Assembly (NCBI RefSeq): GCF_900184995.1
Contig: NZ_LT860098.1
Span: forward strand, 625,001-689,000
Direction of reading: 5' to 3'
Length of the DNA: 64,000 nt
Origin: Konateibacter massiliensis
GTDB taxonomy: Bacteria; Bacillota; Clostridia; Lachnospirales; Lachnospiraceae
Numbering within the stretch: position 1 is the first letter of the stretch; each line of letters starts with the position of its first letter. A program made the position numbers and the translations under genes. Under the pieces are notes generated by a model. It worked only from the letters and a program-made list of their open reading frames with translations, was not told where the DNA came from and did not search any database. Shown one piece after another: positions 8,412 to 15,435 of this stretch.

Positions 8412-9275
8412 CTATAAAAATTTATTTTTAATTATTCCTTTTTCCATATCATCAATACTGTAAACATGTTCCATCACTTCAAATGTCTCTCTCAGATTCC
8501 CCCTGGCACTCTTCCAGCCAATCCCATCAGTAAACCATACAAAGGTAAATCCATCAATTGTATCCGCTTCCTGAGATAACATTTTATAACTTCTGGCAGT
8601 CTCATTAAGCTTAGAGCCTCCACCCCCATAGAAGTTTGTTTCAATTGCATATATCATATTATCTGTCTTAGCTACAAAATCAAACCTTTTAGCTGCCTTC
8701 CCTTGGTTTGATAATTCTGACAAATCAATATTCCACTTTCTTTCAATATCAATCAAATACATTTCTTTGAAGTAACTTATGTCTTTAACAAAACCTGCTG
8801 ATATAATATACTTTTCCACCAAATTTTCCATTTGATGTCCACCTCTGTTTTTACGACCATTGGAATCAAGTCCAGTCTCAATTCCAAGAGCGTAATCCAC
8901 AAGATTATTTACCAAATGGTTAGCAATTATATCAAACAGTCCAGTATTTCTCATAAACACTTTGTACTGCTCGACACTATAATTCATTTTTTTGAAATTA
9001 TATAAAAATTCACCTTTTTCATCCTGTGCATATATCTCGTTTCCTCTAACTGCAAGTAATAATGGAACGCAGGATAATGTCTCAGGATATTTTGTAATAA
9101 TTTTTTCAAATTCTTCTTCTATATTTTTTGAACCAATAAGTGAATTAAGAATGTTTAGTTCCACTTTAATCTCTTCAACATTCCGTACCACCTTGTCAAA
9201 ATCAATATAATAGTCATATGTAGAAATACTCGCTTTGAATTTCGCCAGCCATTCGTCAAAATTTCTAGTTGTCAT
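8412..9275 (-). CDS. type II restriction endonuclease, DpnII/MboI family (GATC)
   Basis: 287 aa, usual length for R.DpnII. The family's diagnostic C-terminal block is present: KRFDFV (D199) then AIETNFYGGGGSKLNETARSYK (E212), the PD-(D/E)xK-type active site in which the usual Lys is replaced by Asn as in relatives. The family cuts unmethylated 5'-GATC. The gene overlaps the preceding methyltransferase by 11 bp and is followed six bases later by the ATPase. Expression after both methyltransferases in the operon fits the need to protect the host first. Specificity for GATC is inferred from family membership and two matching methyltransferases. Confidence 0.93.
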   Translation of the reverse strand: MTTRNFDEWLAKFKASISTYDYYIDFDKVVRNVEEIKVELNILNSLIGSKNIEEEFEKIITKYPETLSCVPLLLAVRGNEIYAQDEKGEFLYNFKKMNYSVEQYKVFMRNTGLFDIIANHLVNNLVDYALGIETGLDSNGRKNRGGHQMENLVEKYIISAGFVKDISYFKEMYLIDIERKWNIDLSELSNQGKAAKRFDFVAKTDNMIYAIETNFYGGGGSKLNETARSYKMLSQEADTIDGFTFVWFTDGIGWKSARGNLRETFEVMEHVYSIDDMEKGIIKNKFL

Positions 9276-10071
9276 TTGCTACCTTCTCCAATCTCCTCTG
9301 TGTTATTTGTAGATACTCTTCCGTATTATCTATTCCAATAAACTTGCACCCATATTTTAAAGCTTCTACCCCTGTTGTTCCAGAGCCACAAAATGGATCT
9401 ACTACAACTTGTCCTTCTTCTACCGATGCAAGCATAATTCTTTCTAACAAATATTGTGGTTTCTGCGTTGGATGTTTTCCCTCTTTCTTTTCAGAAGGTT
9501 TGGTTAAGTTTCCCACCCAAACATCTTTCATTTGCTTTCCACCGTTTATTTCTTTCATTTTTGCATAATTAAAAAAATGCCGAGACTTCTTGTCATTCTT
9601 CTGTGCCCATAGAATTGTTTCAGTAGAATGAGTGAAGCATCGACATGCTAAGTTTGGTGGTGGATTTGTTTTTTGCCAGGTTATGTTATTAATAATTTTA
9701 AACCCTTCCTGTTCTAAAGCCATACCTATCGAATAAATATTGTGTAGTGTCCCCGATATCCATATACTTCCATTTGGTTTTAGTACTCTTTTACATAACT
9801 TAATCCACTTTCTATTAAACTTGTGTTTATCTTCAACATTTATTTCTTTACTGGAACCTATTTTATCCCATGACCCCTTATTTACTGAAACCATCTGCCC
9901 GCCTTGACAAGTGATACCATCATTACTTAGGAAGTAAGGCGGATCTGCAAATATCATATCTACAGAGTCTGGTTTCATCTTTGCAAGAATTTTCAAGGAA
10001 TCACCCAGTATTAACTGGGTTTCCTCAGTCTCATAATAAAACGGCACTTTCTTTTTGAATAAGTTTTCCAT
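9265..10071 (-). CDS. DNA adenine methyltransferase, DpnA-like (second methylase of DpnII system)
   Basis: 268 aa from ATG 10071. This start is preferred over the in-frame TTG at 10092 because a GGAG lies 5 nt upstream. Motif order is IV first (FADPPY, residues 41-46) and motif I last (DPFCGSGTTG near residue 225), the beta class typical of DpnA, which methylates GATC on single-stranded as well as duplex DNA. The segment HPTQKPQYLLERI (motif X) is also present. Its end overlaps the endonuclease start by 11 bp, and the gap to the upstream unknown gene is 17 nt. Together with the Dam-type enzyme at 10717 it should protect host GATC sites. Confidence 0.92.
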   Translation of the reverse strand: MENLFKKKVPFYYETEETQLILGDSLKILAKMKPDSVDMIFADPPYFLSNDGITCQGGQMVSVNKGSWDKIGSSKEINVEDKHKFNRKWIKLCKRVLKPNGSIWISGTLHNIYSIGMALEQEGFKIINNITWQKTNPPPNLACRCFTHSTETILWAQKNDKKSRHFFNYAKMKEINGGKQMKDVWVGNLTKPSEKKEGKHPTQKPQYLLERIMLASVEEGQVVVDPFCGSGTTGVEALKYGCKFIGIDNTEEYLQITQRRLEKVANDN

Positions 10072-10088
10072 TTTTTCTCCATAACTTA

Positions 10089-10706
10089 TCAACGTTTTAT
10101 TTGGTCAATATTATAATATAAATTTCCAACATCAACCCATTTTCGAGGAGGGAACCCTTTCGCTTTAGCTCTCTGAACCGCTTCATCAAATGTATGATTT
10201 CCTTCATTTTTACAATAAATAGCTTCTAAATATCTATAAAAACACATCTTTCTTCCTTGATAACGTTCTCCAGGATAATTAATATCTTCTTGAATCGCTA
10301 TATAAACCATTAAACCAGTTAGTTCTTCAAATGTAAAACCACTATTGAAATCTATATTATCATAGTTTTCTTTCTTAACATCTTTTCCTATGAGAGCAAC
10401 GTCCTCAACATATTTTTTTAAATGACTACTATTCTCTTCTTTTGTTTTATTGTAAAGGTCTTGCATGATTTCAACATGTGAAATTGGTTTTTCTACATTT
10501 CCCTCAACTAAATAAACACAGTAATCACATTTTGTTTTTGTTGTTTTATACCCCGGAAATCTAATTGCTAACTTCTTGTAGTTGTTTAAAATCTCAACCT
10601 CTTTATAATATTGTTTTTCATTACTTCTATTTGGAGCAAGTTCAATTATATCTCCATCTTTCGTAACATAATCAACTATCTTATCCTTTTCTTCACTATA
10701 CCCCAT
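10089..10706 (-). CDS. uncharacterised protein inside the DpnII-like operon
   Basis: 205 aa; I do not recognise a family. It is soluble, rich in Lys, Glu and Tyr, with one CxxC pair (CDYC near residue 60) and no signal peptide or membrane segment. The C-terminal part (TFDEAVQRAKAKGFPPRKWVD) looks helical and basic. It lies between the Dam-type methylase (10-nt gap) and the DpnA-like methylase (17-nt gap), so it is co-transcribed with the restriction genes. Known three-gene DpnII systems lack such a gene. A regulatory or accessory restriction role is only inference. Confidence 0.7.
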   Translation of the reverse strand: MGYSEEKDKIVDYVTKDGDIIELAPNRSNEKQYYKEVEILNNYKKLAIRFPGYKTTKTKCDYCVYLVEGNVEKPISHVEIMQDLYNKTKEENSSHLKKYVEDVALIGKDVKKENYDNIDFNSGFTFEELTGLMVYIAIQEDINYPGERYQGRKMCFYRYLEAIYCKNEGNHTFDEAVQRAKAKGFPPRKWVDVGNLYYNIDQIKR

Positions 10707-10716
10707 GCTTTCCTCC

Positions 10717-11550
10717 TTAGTAGTTACAAATGATTACTTCTTCTCCAACACGATTTGCTGCATCAGAGTTAATCATTCTCTTTACACTTACCACATCAAT
10801 CTTATATCCCTTATTACCATACAATTCATTAATAAGTTCTGTATTATGATTTGTCAGCATACAATAACAACCTCTTTTTGTTAATTCATCATACAGGCCT
10901 GCCAATCTTTTATGACTCTCTATATCAAACCCTTCTTTTGTATATGACTCGAAAGATGTAGGATTCAAAGGAGCATATGGACTATCAATAAAAAGAAAGT
11001 CACCTTTTTTAGCATTTTGGCATGCAGCTTGAAAATCACCTTCCAAAATTGTTACATTTTTTAGATATTCAGATATTGCTTTAATAGAATTTTCATCACA
11101 AGATGTACTGCGACTATTGTTATACGGCACATTAAATAATCCTTTACCATTCACACGATATAAACCGTTAAAACAATGCTTATTGATGAATACAAACAGT
11201 GCTGCCAACTCAACATCAAATTCTTCTCTCATCAGCTTATCATTGTAATGTTCACGAAGAGAATAAAAATACTCTTTTCCATCTTCCCACATAGCCTCGT
11301 CTAACTCTTTTAAATTTTTCAAAAATTCATCTGAAGCATTACAAATCTGTTTATAAGCATTTACCAAAGCTTTGTTAATATCATTAATCACCGCACTCGT
11401 TGGAAGCAGCTCAAAAATAACTGCACCGCCTCCAACAAATGGTTCATAGTAGTTATTAAAACTTTCTGGCATTCTCTCTCTTATCTGTGCCAGCAACTGA
11501 CGCTTTCCACCTGCCCATTTTATAAACGGTGCTATATTAGAATTGCTCAT
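10717..11550 (-). CDS. Dam-type DNA adenine methyltransferase (first methylase of DpnII system)
   Basis: 277 aa, alpha-class N6-adenine methyltransferase of the Dam/DpnM family acting on GATC. Motif X is FIKWAGGKRQLL (residues 9-20), motif I EPFVGGGAVIF (36-46) and the family GLYRVNGKGLFNVPY segment is present (129-143). The catalytic motif IV reads DSPY (189-192) in place of the usual DPPY; the flanking APLNPTSFESYTKEGF is fully family-like. It is the first gene of the operon, with a strong promoter at 11601-11629 and a controller-type dyad just upstream. Order methylase first, endonuclease later, is normal for such systems. Confidence 0.93.
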   Translation of the reverse strand: MSNSNIAPFIKWAGGKRQLLAQIRERMPESFNNYYEPFVGGGAVIFELLPTSAVINDINKALVNAYKQICNASDEFLKNLKELDEAMWEDGKEYFYSLREHYNDKLMREEFDVELAALFVFINKHCFNGLYRVNGKGLFNVPYNNSRSTSCDENSIKAISEYLKNVTILEGDFQAACQNAKKGDFLFIDSPYAPLNPTSFESYTKEGFDIESHKRLAGLYDELTKRGCYCMLTNHNTELINELYGNKGYKIDVVSVKRMINSDAANRVGEEVIICNY

Positions 11551-11600
11551 AGGTTCTTCCTCTTCTCTAATCCATCAAGTGGATAAATTCCCACTATCTA

Positions 11601-11652
11601 ATTATAGTTTGAAATGTCCAAAATGACAACCTAAACTTTCACTCTTTGTGAA
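11601..11652 (-). promoter_or_regulatory. promoter of DpnII-like operon with upstream operator
   Basis: Reading leftward: dyad TTCAC-AAAGA-GTGAA (11638-11652), 8 nt, then -35 TTGTCA (11624-11629), 17-bp spacer, -10 TATAAT (11601-11606). The dyad matches those of the controller gene at 12454 and 12499. Its place just upstream of the -35 fits activation, as for restriction-modification C proteins; this is inference. Confidence 0.7.
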
Positions 11653-11658
11653 TTAAAC

Positions 11659-12381
11659 TTACTTCTGAAACACAAAAATATATTCATGTGCCAAAAGTAA
11701 AAAATCATTGTTCTGTTTTTCCCAATAATCTGTCGAACGACAATTATACTGTTCTTTGATAATGATTTCTTTTAGAAAAAAACCCTGTTCCAAAAATATA
11801 TTCATTACTTGAAATCCAAGAGGAACTACTTTTCCGCCACGCCTAATATCCCCTATCATTACTGCACACATCTTACTTTTTTTCAGAACTCGATATGATT
11901 CAGATGCAACTTTTCCCATTTTACATAAGAATTCCTCTACAGTTAATAGCGAAATATCACCTATTACGTCTTTACTATACTTGACTATATTAGCATATGG
12001 CGGATGCATACAGATAAAATCAATTTTTCCATCCTTAATAAAATCAAGATTTGTAGCATTTCCTTGTTGTATGTGCATTTTTGAAATTGTCTCACATTGG
12101 AATTGTAAGTTATTTTTAGAAATTAAAATAGATTGCGGATTAATATCTATACCAACCGCATTTCGATTTAGCAATTTAGCTTCCACAAGAGTGGTTCCAC
12201 TGCCTAAAAATTGATCTAAGACCCAGTCGCCTGGCTTTGAATACCTTAATATAAGATTTCTTGGTATGTATGGTGACCAATTACCTCGATACTTTCCTGA
12301 GTGCGTTGCCCAACTTCCTCGTTCTGGAAATGACCAGATTGTTGTCAGTTCAAGCCTAAAATTATTTGGTTGTAAACTTAT
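11659..12381 (-). CDS. DNA methyltransferase of the second system, no canonical start codon
   Basis: About 240 aa. Motif X-like region SPYIPRNLI (36-44), motif I DQFLGSGTTLVEA (56-68) and catalytic motif HPPY (126-129) identify an amino-methyltransferase of DNA with X-I-IV order. The frame is open only back to a stop at 12385-12387. The family N-terminus (TTIWSFPERGSWATH) begins about 12 codons in, so the start must lie near 12381. There the codon is ATA, with GGAGG placed 8 nt upstream. The only nearby ATG (12386-12388) is in another frame, 1 nt from the GGAGG, and stops after eight codons. So either ATA is used or the start has been lost. An internal GTG at 12186 would delete motif I. The partner nuclease is probably the MutH-like protein at 12766. 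Confidence 0.75.
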   Translation of the reverse strand: MSLQPNNFRLELTTIWSFPERGSWATHSGKYRGNWSPYIPRNLILRYSKPGDWVLDQFLGSGTTLVEAKLLNRNAVGIDINPQSILISKNNLQFQCETISKMHIQQGNATNLDFIKDGKIDFICMHPPYANIVKYSKDVIGDISLLTVEEFLCKMGKVASESYRVLKKSKMCAVMIGDIRRGGKVVPLGFQVMNIFLEQGFFLKEIIIKEQYNCRSTDYWEKQNNDFLLLAHEYIFVFQK

Positions 12382-12412
12382 ATGTCATACCTCCTTTATG
12401 TTTAATAGTTTT

Positions 12413-12441
12413 ACTATACTCTAATTCATCCACACAATCAA
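12413..12441 (-). promoter_or_regulatory. promoter of the second methyltransferase gene
   Basis: Reading leftward, -35 TTGATT (12436-12441), 17-bp spacer, -10 TATAGT (12413-12418), followed by GGAGG at 12390-12394. Operator dyad 12454-12468 lies 12 nt upstream of the -35. Confidence 0.6.
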
Positions 12442-12453
12442 ATGCTATTTTTT

Positions 12454-12513
12454 TTCACTATAAGTGAATTTATATAAAGTAGCATACATGAGATAATATT
12501 CACAAATAGTGAA
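12454..12513. promoter_or_regulatory. paired controller operators (C boxes) between divergent genes
   Basis: Two 15-bp dyads of the form TTCAC-N5-GTGAA: 12454-12468 (perfect TTCACT/AGTGAA) and 12499-12513, 45 bp centre to centre. The first lies just upstream of a weak -35 for the HTH gene (near 12470); the second overlaps its -10 (TAATAT, 12494-12499) and start site. This left-activating, right-repressing arrangement is classic for restriction-modification controller proteins. Function is inferred from position and symmetry. Confidence 0.65.
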
Positions 12514-12525
12514 AGAGGTATGAAT

Positions 12526-12759
12526 ATGCAATTTTCTAAAGACACTGAGCTTTATCGTGTTATTGGTTCAAATATAAAGCGCTATAGGGAGCAGGCACAT
12601 ATGACACAGGTTCAGCTTGCAGATGCTGCACAAATAAGTATCAGTTACCTATCAAAAATTGAAGCTATAAAATGTGATAAGAGCCTTTCCATATCTGTAC
12701 TAAACCAAATTGCAAACGTACTTGATATTGAAATTACAGAATTTTTTAAGGAGGGGTAA
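12526..12759 (+). CDS. controller (C) protein of restriction-modification, XRE family
   Basis: 77 aa, one Cro/C1-type helix-turn-helix of the C.AhdI/C.PvuII size class (NIKRYREQAHMTQVQLADAA then ISISYLSKIEA as recognition helix). The ATG at 12526 is preferred over the one at 12520 because the AGAGG (12514-12518) is 7 nt from the former and 1 nt from the latter. It is followed six bases later by the MutH-like nuclease. The TTCAC-N5-GTGAA dyads at its promoter, at the divergent methyltransferase and at the DpnII-like operon are the likely binding sites. C proteins delay nuclease expression when a system enters a new host. Confidence 0.8.
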   Translation: MQFSKDTELYRVIGSNIKRYREQAHMTQVQLADAAQISISYLSKIEAIKCDKSLSISVLNQIANVLDIEITEFFKEG

Positions 12760-12765
12760 TTACTA

Positions 12766-13422
12766 ATGAAACTAATTAATGCAAAAACAAAAATTAACCA
12801 ATTAGCTCACATACCATTTAATTGCTATCTTAATCCCGAACATTATCACAACATTATTGTAAATAAGGGTAAAACAGGGCAGATTCTTGAACTAACAATT
12901 GGGCTCCAATTATCAAACACAACTCTAGATTTTGAAGATGGGGAATTAAAAACTAATAAATGTGACCGTACTGGTAAACCTTTAGAGACAATGTTTATTA
13001 CACAAACAGCTTCTATTATAGATGAACTTCTTTATCATAAACCTTTTTGCGAAACAAAACTTTTCACCAAACTGCAACATCTATTATACGTCCCAATCAG
13101 TAAAGATGGTTTACCTGATGAATGGATGTATCTCCCTTGCATTGAAGTTGATTTGTCTTTGCCCCAATATTTTGAATTAAAAAAACAACTTGAAGCTGAT
13201 TATGATAGTATTTGCGAGCAAATGAATCAGCAACTTTCGCTTTCAAATAAAGCAAGTTTACATACTGTTAATGGTAAATTTATTCAAATCCGAACTAAAG
13301 ATTCAAAACCATATACACCAATATATTCACAAAAATATGGCAGGTATATTTCAGATAAAAACCGTGCTTTTTACTTTAAAAAAGAATTTATGAAATATAT
13401 TGTTTCTTTAGAAAACAAATAG
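12766..13422 (+). CDS. MutH/Sau3AI-like endonuclease
   Basis: 218 aa, close in length to MutH (229 aa). Clear MutH features in order: ILELTIGL (residues 40-47), the catalytic D55...ELK (E60, K62), GKPLETMF (70-77), KLQHLLYVPI (102-111), GKFIQIRTKDS and the C-terminal RAFYFKKEFM. MutH nicks unmethylated GATC in mismatch repair; the related Sau3AI cuts GATC. Firmicutes do not use MutH in repair, and here the gene lies directly behind a C-type regulator and opposite a methyltransferase, so a restriction role is far more likely. It is single-domain, unlike the doubled Sau3AI. Whether it reads GATC, as the neighbouring DpnII-like enzyme does, cannot be decided from sequence. Confidence 0.85.
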   Translation: MKLINAKTKINQLAHIPFNCYLNPEHYHNIIVNKGKTGQILELTIGLQLSNTTLDFEDGELKTNKCDRTGKPLETMFITQTASIIDELLYHKPFCETKLFTKLQHLLYVPISKDGLPDEWMYLPCIEVDLSLPQYFELKKQLEADYDSICEQMNQQLSLSNKASLHTVNGKFIQIRTKDSKPYTPIYSQKYGRYISDKNRAFYFKKEFMKYIVSLENK

Positions 13423-13435
13423 GAGGATTTTTACC

Positions 13436-14044
13436 ATGACATACGACGAAATGCTTGAAATAATTGAAAATTTACCTTTTGACCAAATGACTAAAGTTTA
13501 TTTCAATGGTTATGAGACAATTTTAGTATACAGACCAAGTGCTCTTTCAGAACGATTTAAACATTATGATATTAAAACTAATTTTCAAATCTATTTACAA
13601 ATTGGTGATGATAAACCTTTTAGACCAAATCATCTTCGCTTACTTATTGACCTTAAATTAAGATCCCGTGAATACCCTAAGTATAACAATAAACTCTTAC
13701 TTGCTTTTGATAAAATTTTTTATGGTGAAGATCCGCTCAAATGTATATCAAGCCTAAAAAAATATGCATATGTTCAGCATATCAATCCCATCGACATTAC
13801 AGCCGTTCTTGCTCAATTATTTATTATAGAGCAAGATATTGGTTATGGCAGACGAAGTACGTTTGACCCACCTTCTCTATATATTCAAGGTTGGATAAGA
13901 ACATTTATTGACGCAAACCAAGAAATTGACCAAATTGTATATCGAATTAGCCGGAACACTCCACCTGCTATCAAATATACGTGTAAAGATAATAAGAATC
14001 ACAAATATTATAACCCATCTGCTCAACCTTTATGGTACAAATAA
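13436..14044 (+). CDS. uncharacterised protein co-transcribed with the MutH-like nuclease
   Basis: 202 aa; no family recognised. It is soluble, without signal peptide. Noticeable segments are LIDLKLRSREYP (about 68-79), a GYGRRSTFDPPSLYIQGW motif (about 140-157) and a basic, Tyr-rich C-terminus. It starts 13 nt after the nuclease gene, with an AGGAGG ribosome-binding site, and is followed by a strong terminator, so it is the last gene of the controller-nuclease operon. A partner of the nuclease (specificity or dimer partner, as for heterodimeric enzymes) or an accessory factor are options; none is supported directly. Confidence 0.7.
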   Translation: MTYDEMLEIIENLPFDQMTKVYFNGYETILVYRPSALSERFKHYDIKTNFQIYLQIGDDKPFRPNHLRLLIDLKLRSREYPKYNNKLLLAFDKIFYGEDPLKCISSLKKYAYVQHINPIDITAVLAQLFIIEQDIGYGRRSTFDPPSLYIQGWIRTFIDANQEIDQIVYRISRNTPPAIKYTCKDNKNHKYYNPSAQPLWYK

Positions 14045-14053
14045 GTTTTAAAG

Positions 14054-14085
14054 AATAGCAAGGAGAACAAACCTTGCTATTTTTT
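14054..14085 (+). terminator. rho-independent terminator of controller-nuclease operon
   Basis: Stem AATAGCAAGG / CCTTGCTATT (14054-14063, 14072-14081) with 8-nt loop and a T run to 14085. Confidence 0.9.
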
Positions 14086-14152
14086 ACCGATATTTTCTCC
14101 ACCCCTCATAATACTCATCCACCTGTATCCAAGCCATTCTTAAAATTATTTT

Positions 14153-15220
14153 TCAATATTCTTTTTCAATCCTATTCTGCCCGAACGTATATATACCATT
14201 TGATAACTTAAACTCATTCATAATTTCAATACTTCTATTATCTTGTTGTACTGTAATGACAATTATATATGATCCAGGTTCTAACTTCACATCATTGAGC
14301 AAATATTGATACTTCCAATACAATATCTCTCCACTAAGTACTTGTGCCGATCCAATTTCATTTCCTTCGTCATTTTTTGCACTTATATGCTTTGTTTCTT
14401 TTGCAAATAACAATTCACTCTTGTCTATGTTATCTTCAACAAAAGAATTAACCAAATCACTATTTCCAACAGACACTTTAAGACTAACGAAATTTTCATC
14501 CGATTTATTAATTAAAGTTATTATTCCATCACTTTCATAATTCACTTCAAGATGCGCAACTTTATGCTGTAAAATAACAAATGTGAATATTAAAAAGCAA
14601 GTTAAAACCCAAGTACCAATTCTTTTGAAAAATATTATAATCTTACCAAATTGGATTTTTTTCTTTTTTAGTTGAGGTATAAAAATAAATATTCCTACTA
14701 TACATAATACCATTACTGCTCCCACATAAACATACTTAAATGGTGCTTCATACAAATATATCGAAACTGGAATTACCAATAGAATAATAAAAACTAGCAC
14801 CTCAATTAAAAATTTAAAATCTGATATCAAACGGAAATATCTTTTATCTGATAACGTATCATACTCTTCATACTTTTCATCCAATATATTATAACGTTTT
14901 AAATCCCCAATAATAAACCATATAATTTCAAAGAAAATTACAACAGTAGCCCCTAATGGCGCTAAAAACAATATCCACATATAAATATAATATAAATGTC
15001 CACTTTCAGGCCATATATTAATTACATTTCTTGTCATTTTATATAATATGGTACATATCGTACTCAAGATGGCAACTATTGCAATAATCGTTCCCAATCG
15101 AATCGAACGTCTATTTTCCTTCTTGTCTTGTATTTCTTTCTCTTTTACTGTTGTATCATCATTTTGGATTGTCTTGCAATTTTTTCTTTTTTCCACTTTT
15201 TCCTTTGTCCTATTTTTCAT
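14153..15220 (-). CDS. five-helix membrane protein of unknown function
   Basis: 355 aa from ATG 15220, chosen over the in-frame TTG at 15229 because GGTGA sits about 8 nt upstream. A Lys-rich cytoplasmic N-terminus is followed by about five membrane segments (roughly residues 45-67, 78-107, 140-162, 165-188, 200-222). A C-terminal domain of about 130 residues, predicted outside, has beta-strand-like alternation. No enzyme motif or known domain was recognised. It is AT-rich like the restriction genes and sits between them and guaA, so it probably belongs to the same island. A defence-effector role is possible but only by association. Confidence 0.65.
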   Translation of the reverse strand: MKNRTKEKVEKRKNCKTIQNDDTTVKEKEIQDKKENRRSIRLGTIIAIVAILSTICTILYKMTRNVINIWPESGHLYYIYMWILFLAPLGATVVIFFEIIWFIIGDLKRYNILDEKYEEYDTLSDKRYFRLISDFKFLIEVLVFIILLVIPVSIYLYEAPFKYVYVGAVMVLCIVGIFIFIPQLKKKKIQFGKIIIFFKRIGTWVLTCFLIFTFVILQHKVAHLEVNYESDGIITLINKSDENFVSLKVSVGNSDLVNSFVEDNIDKSELLFAKETKHISAKNDEGNEIGSAQVLSGEILYWKYQYLLNDVKLEPGSYIIVITVQQDNRSIEIMNEFKLSNGIYTFGQNRIEKEY

Positions 15221-15386
15221 ATTTCTCAATCACCTTTGAGTAATCGATATTCCTCCATTCTTTTTTCACGCCTGAAAATATTCAATATCATTTGAATCAG
15301 GGTTTGGATCACACCTCTATATCCATACAACCTATGGCACGATTATTGTATCTCCAATTTATATTTTTAACATCATAGGATAAAAC

Positions 15387-15429
15387 AAATGCTCTAATAT
15401 ACTTTTAAAACAAGCATTTTAGAGCATTT
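15387..15429 (-). terminator. terminator of guaA
   Basis: Inverted repeat AAATGCTCTAA (15387-15397) / TTAGAGCATTT (15419-15429) just after the guaA stop, followed leftward by GTTTTATCC. The remaining bases 15230-15386 show no gene. Confidence 0.65.
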
Positions 15430-15435
15430 TGTCCA

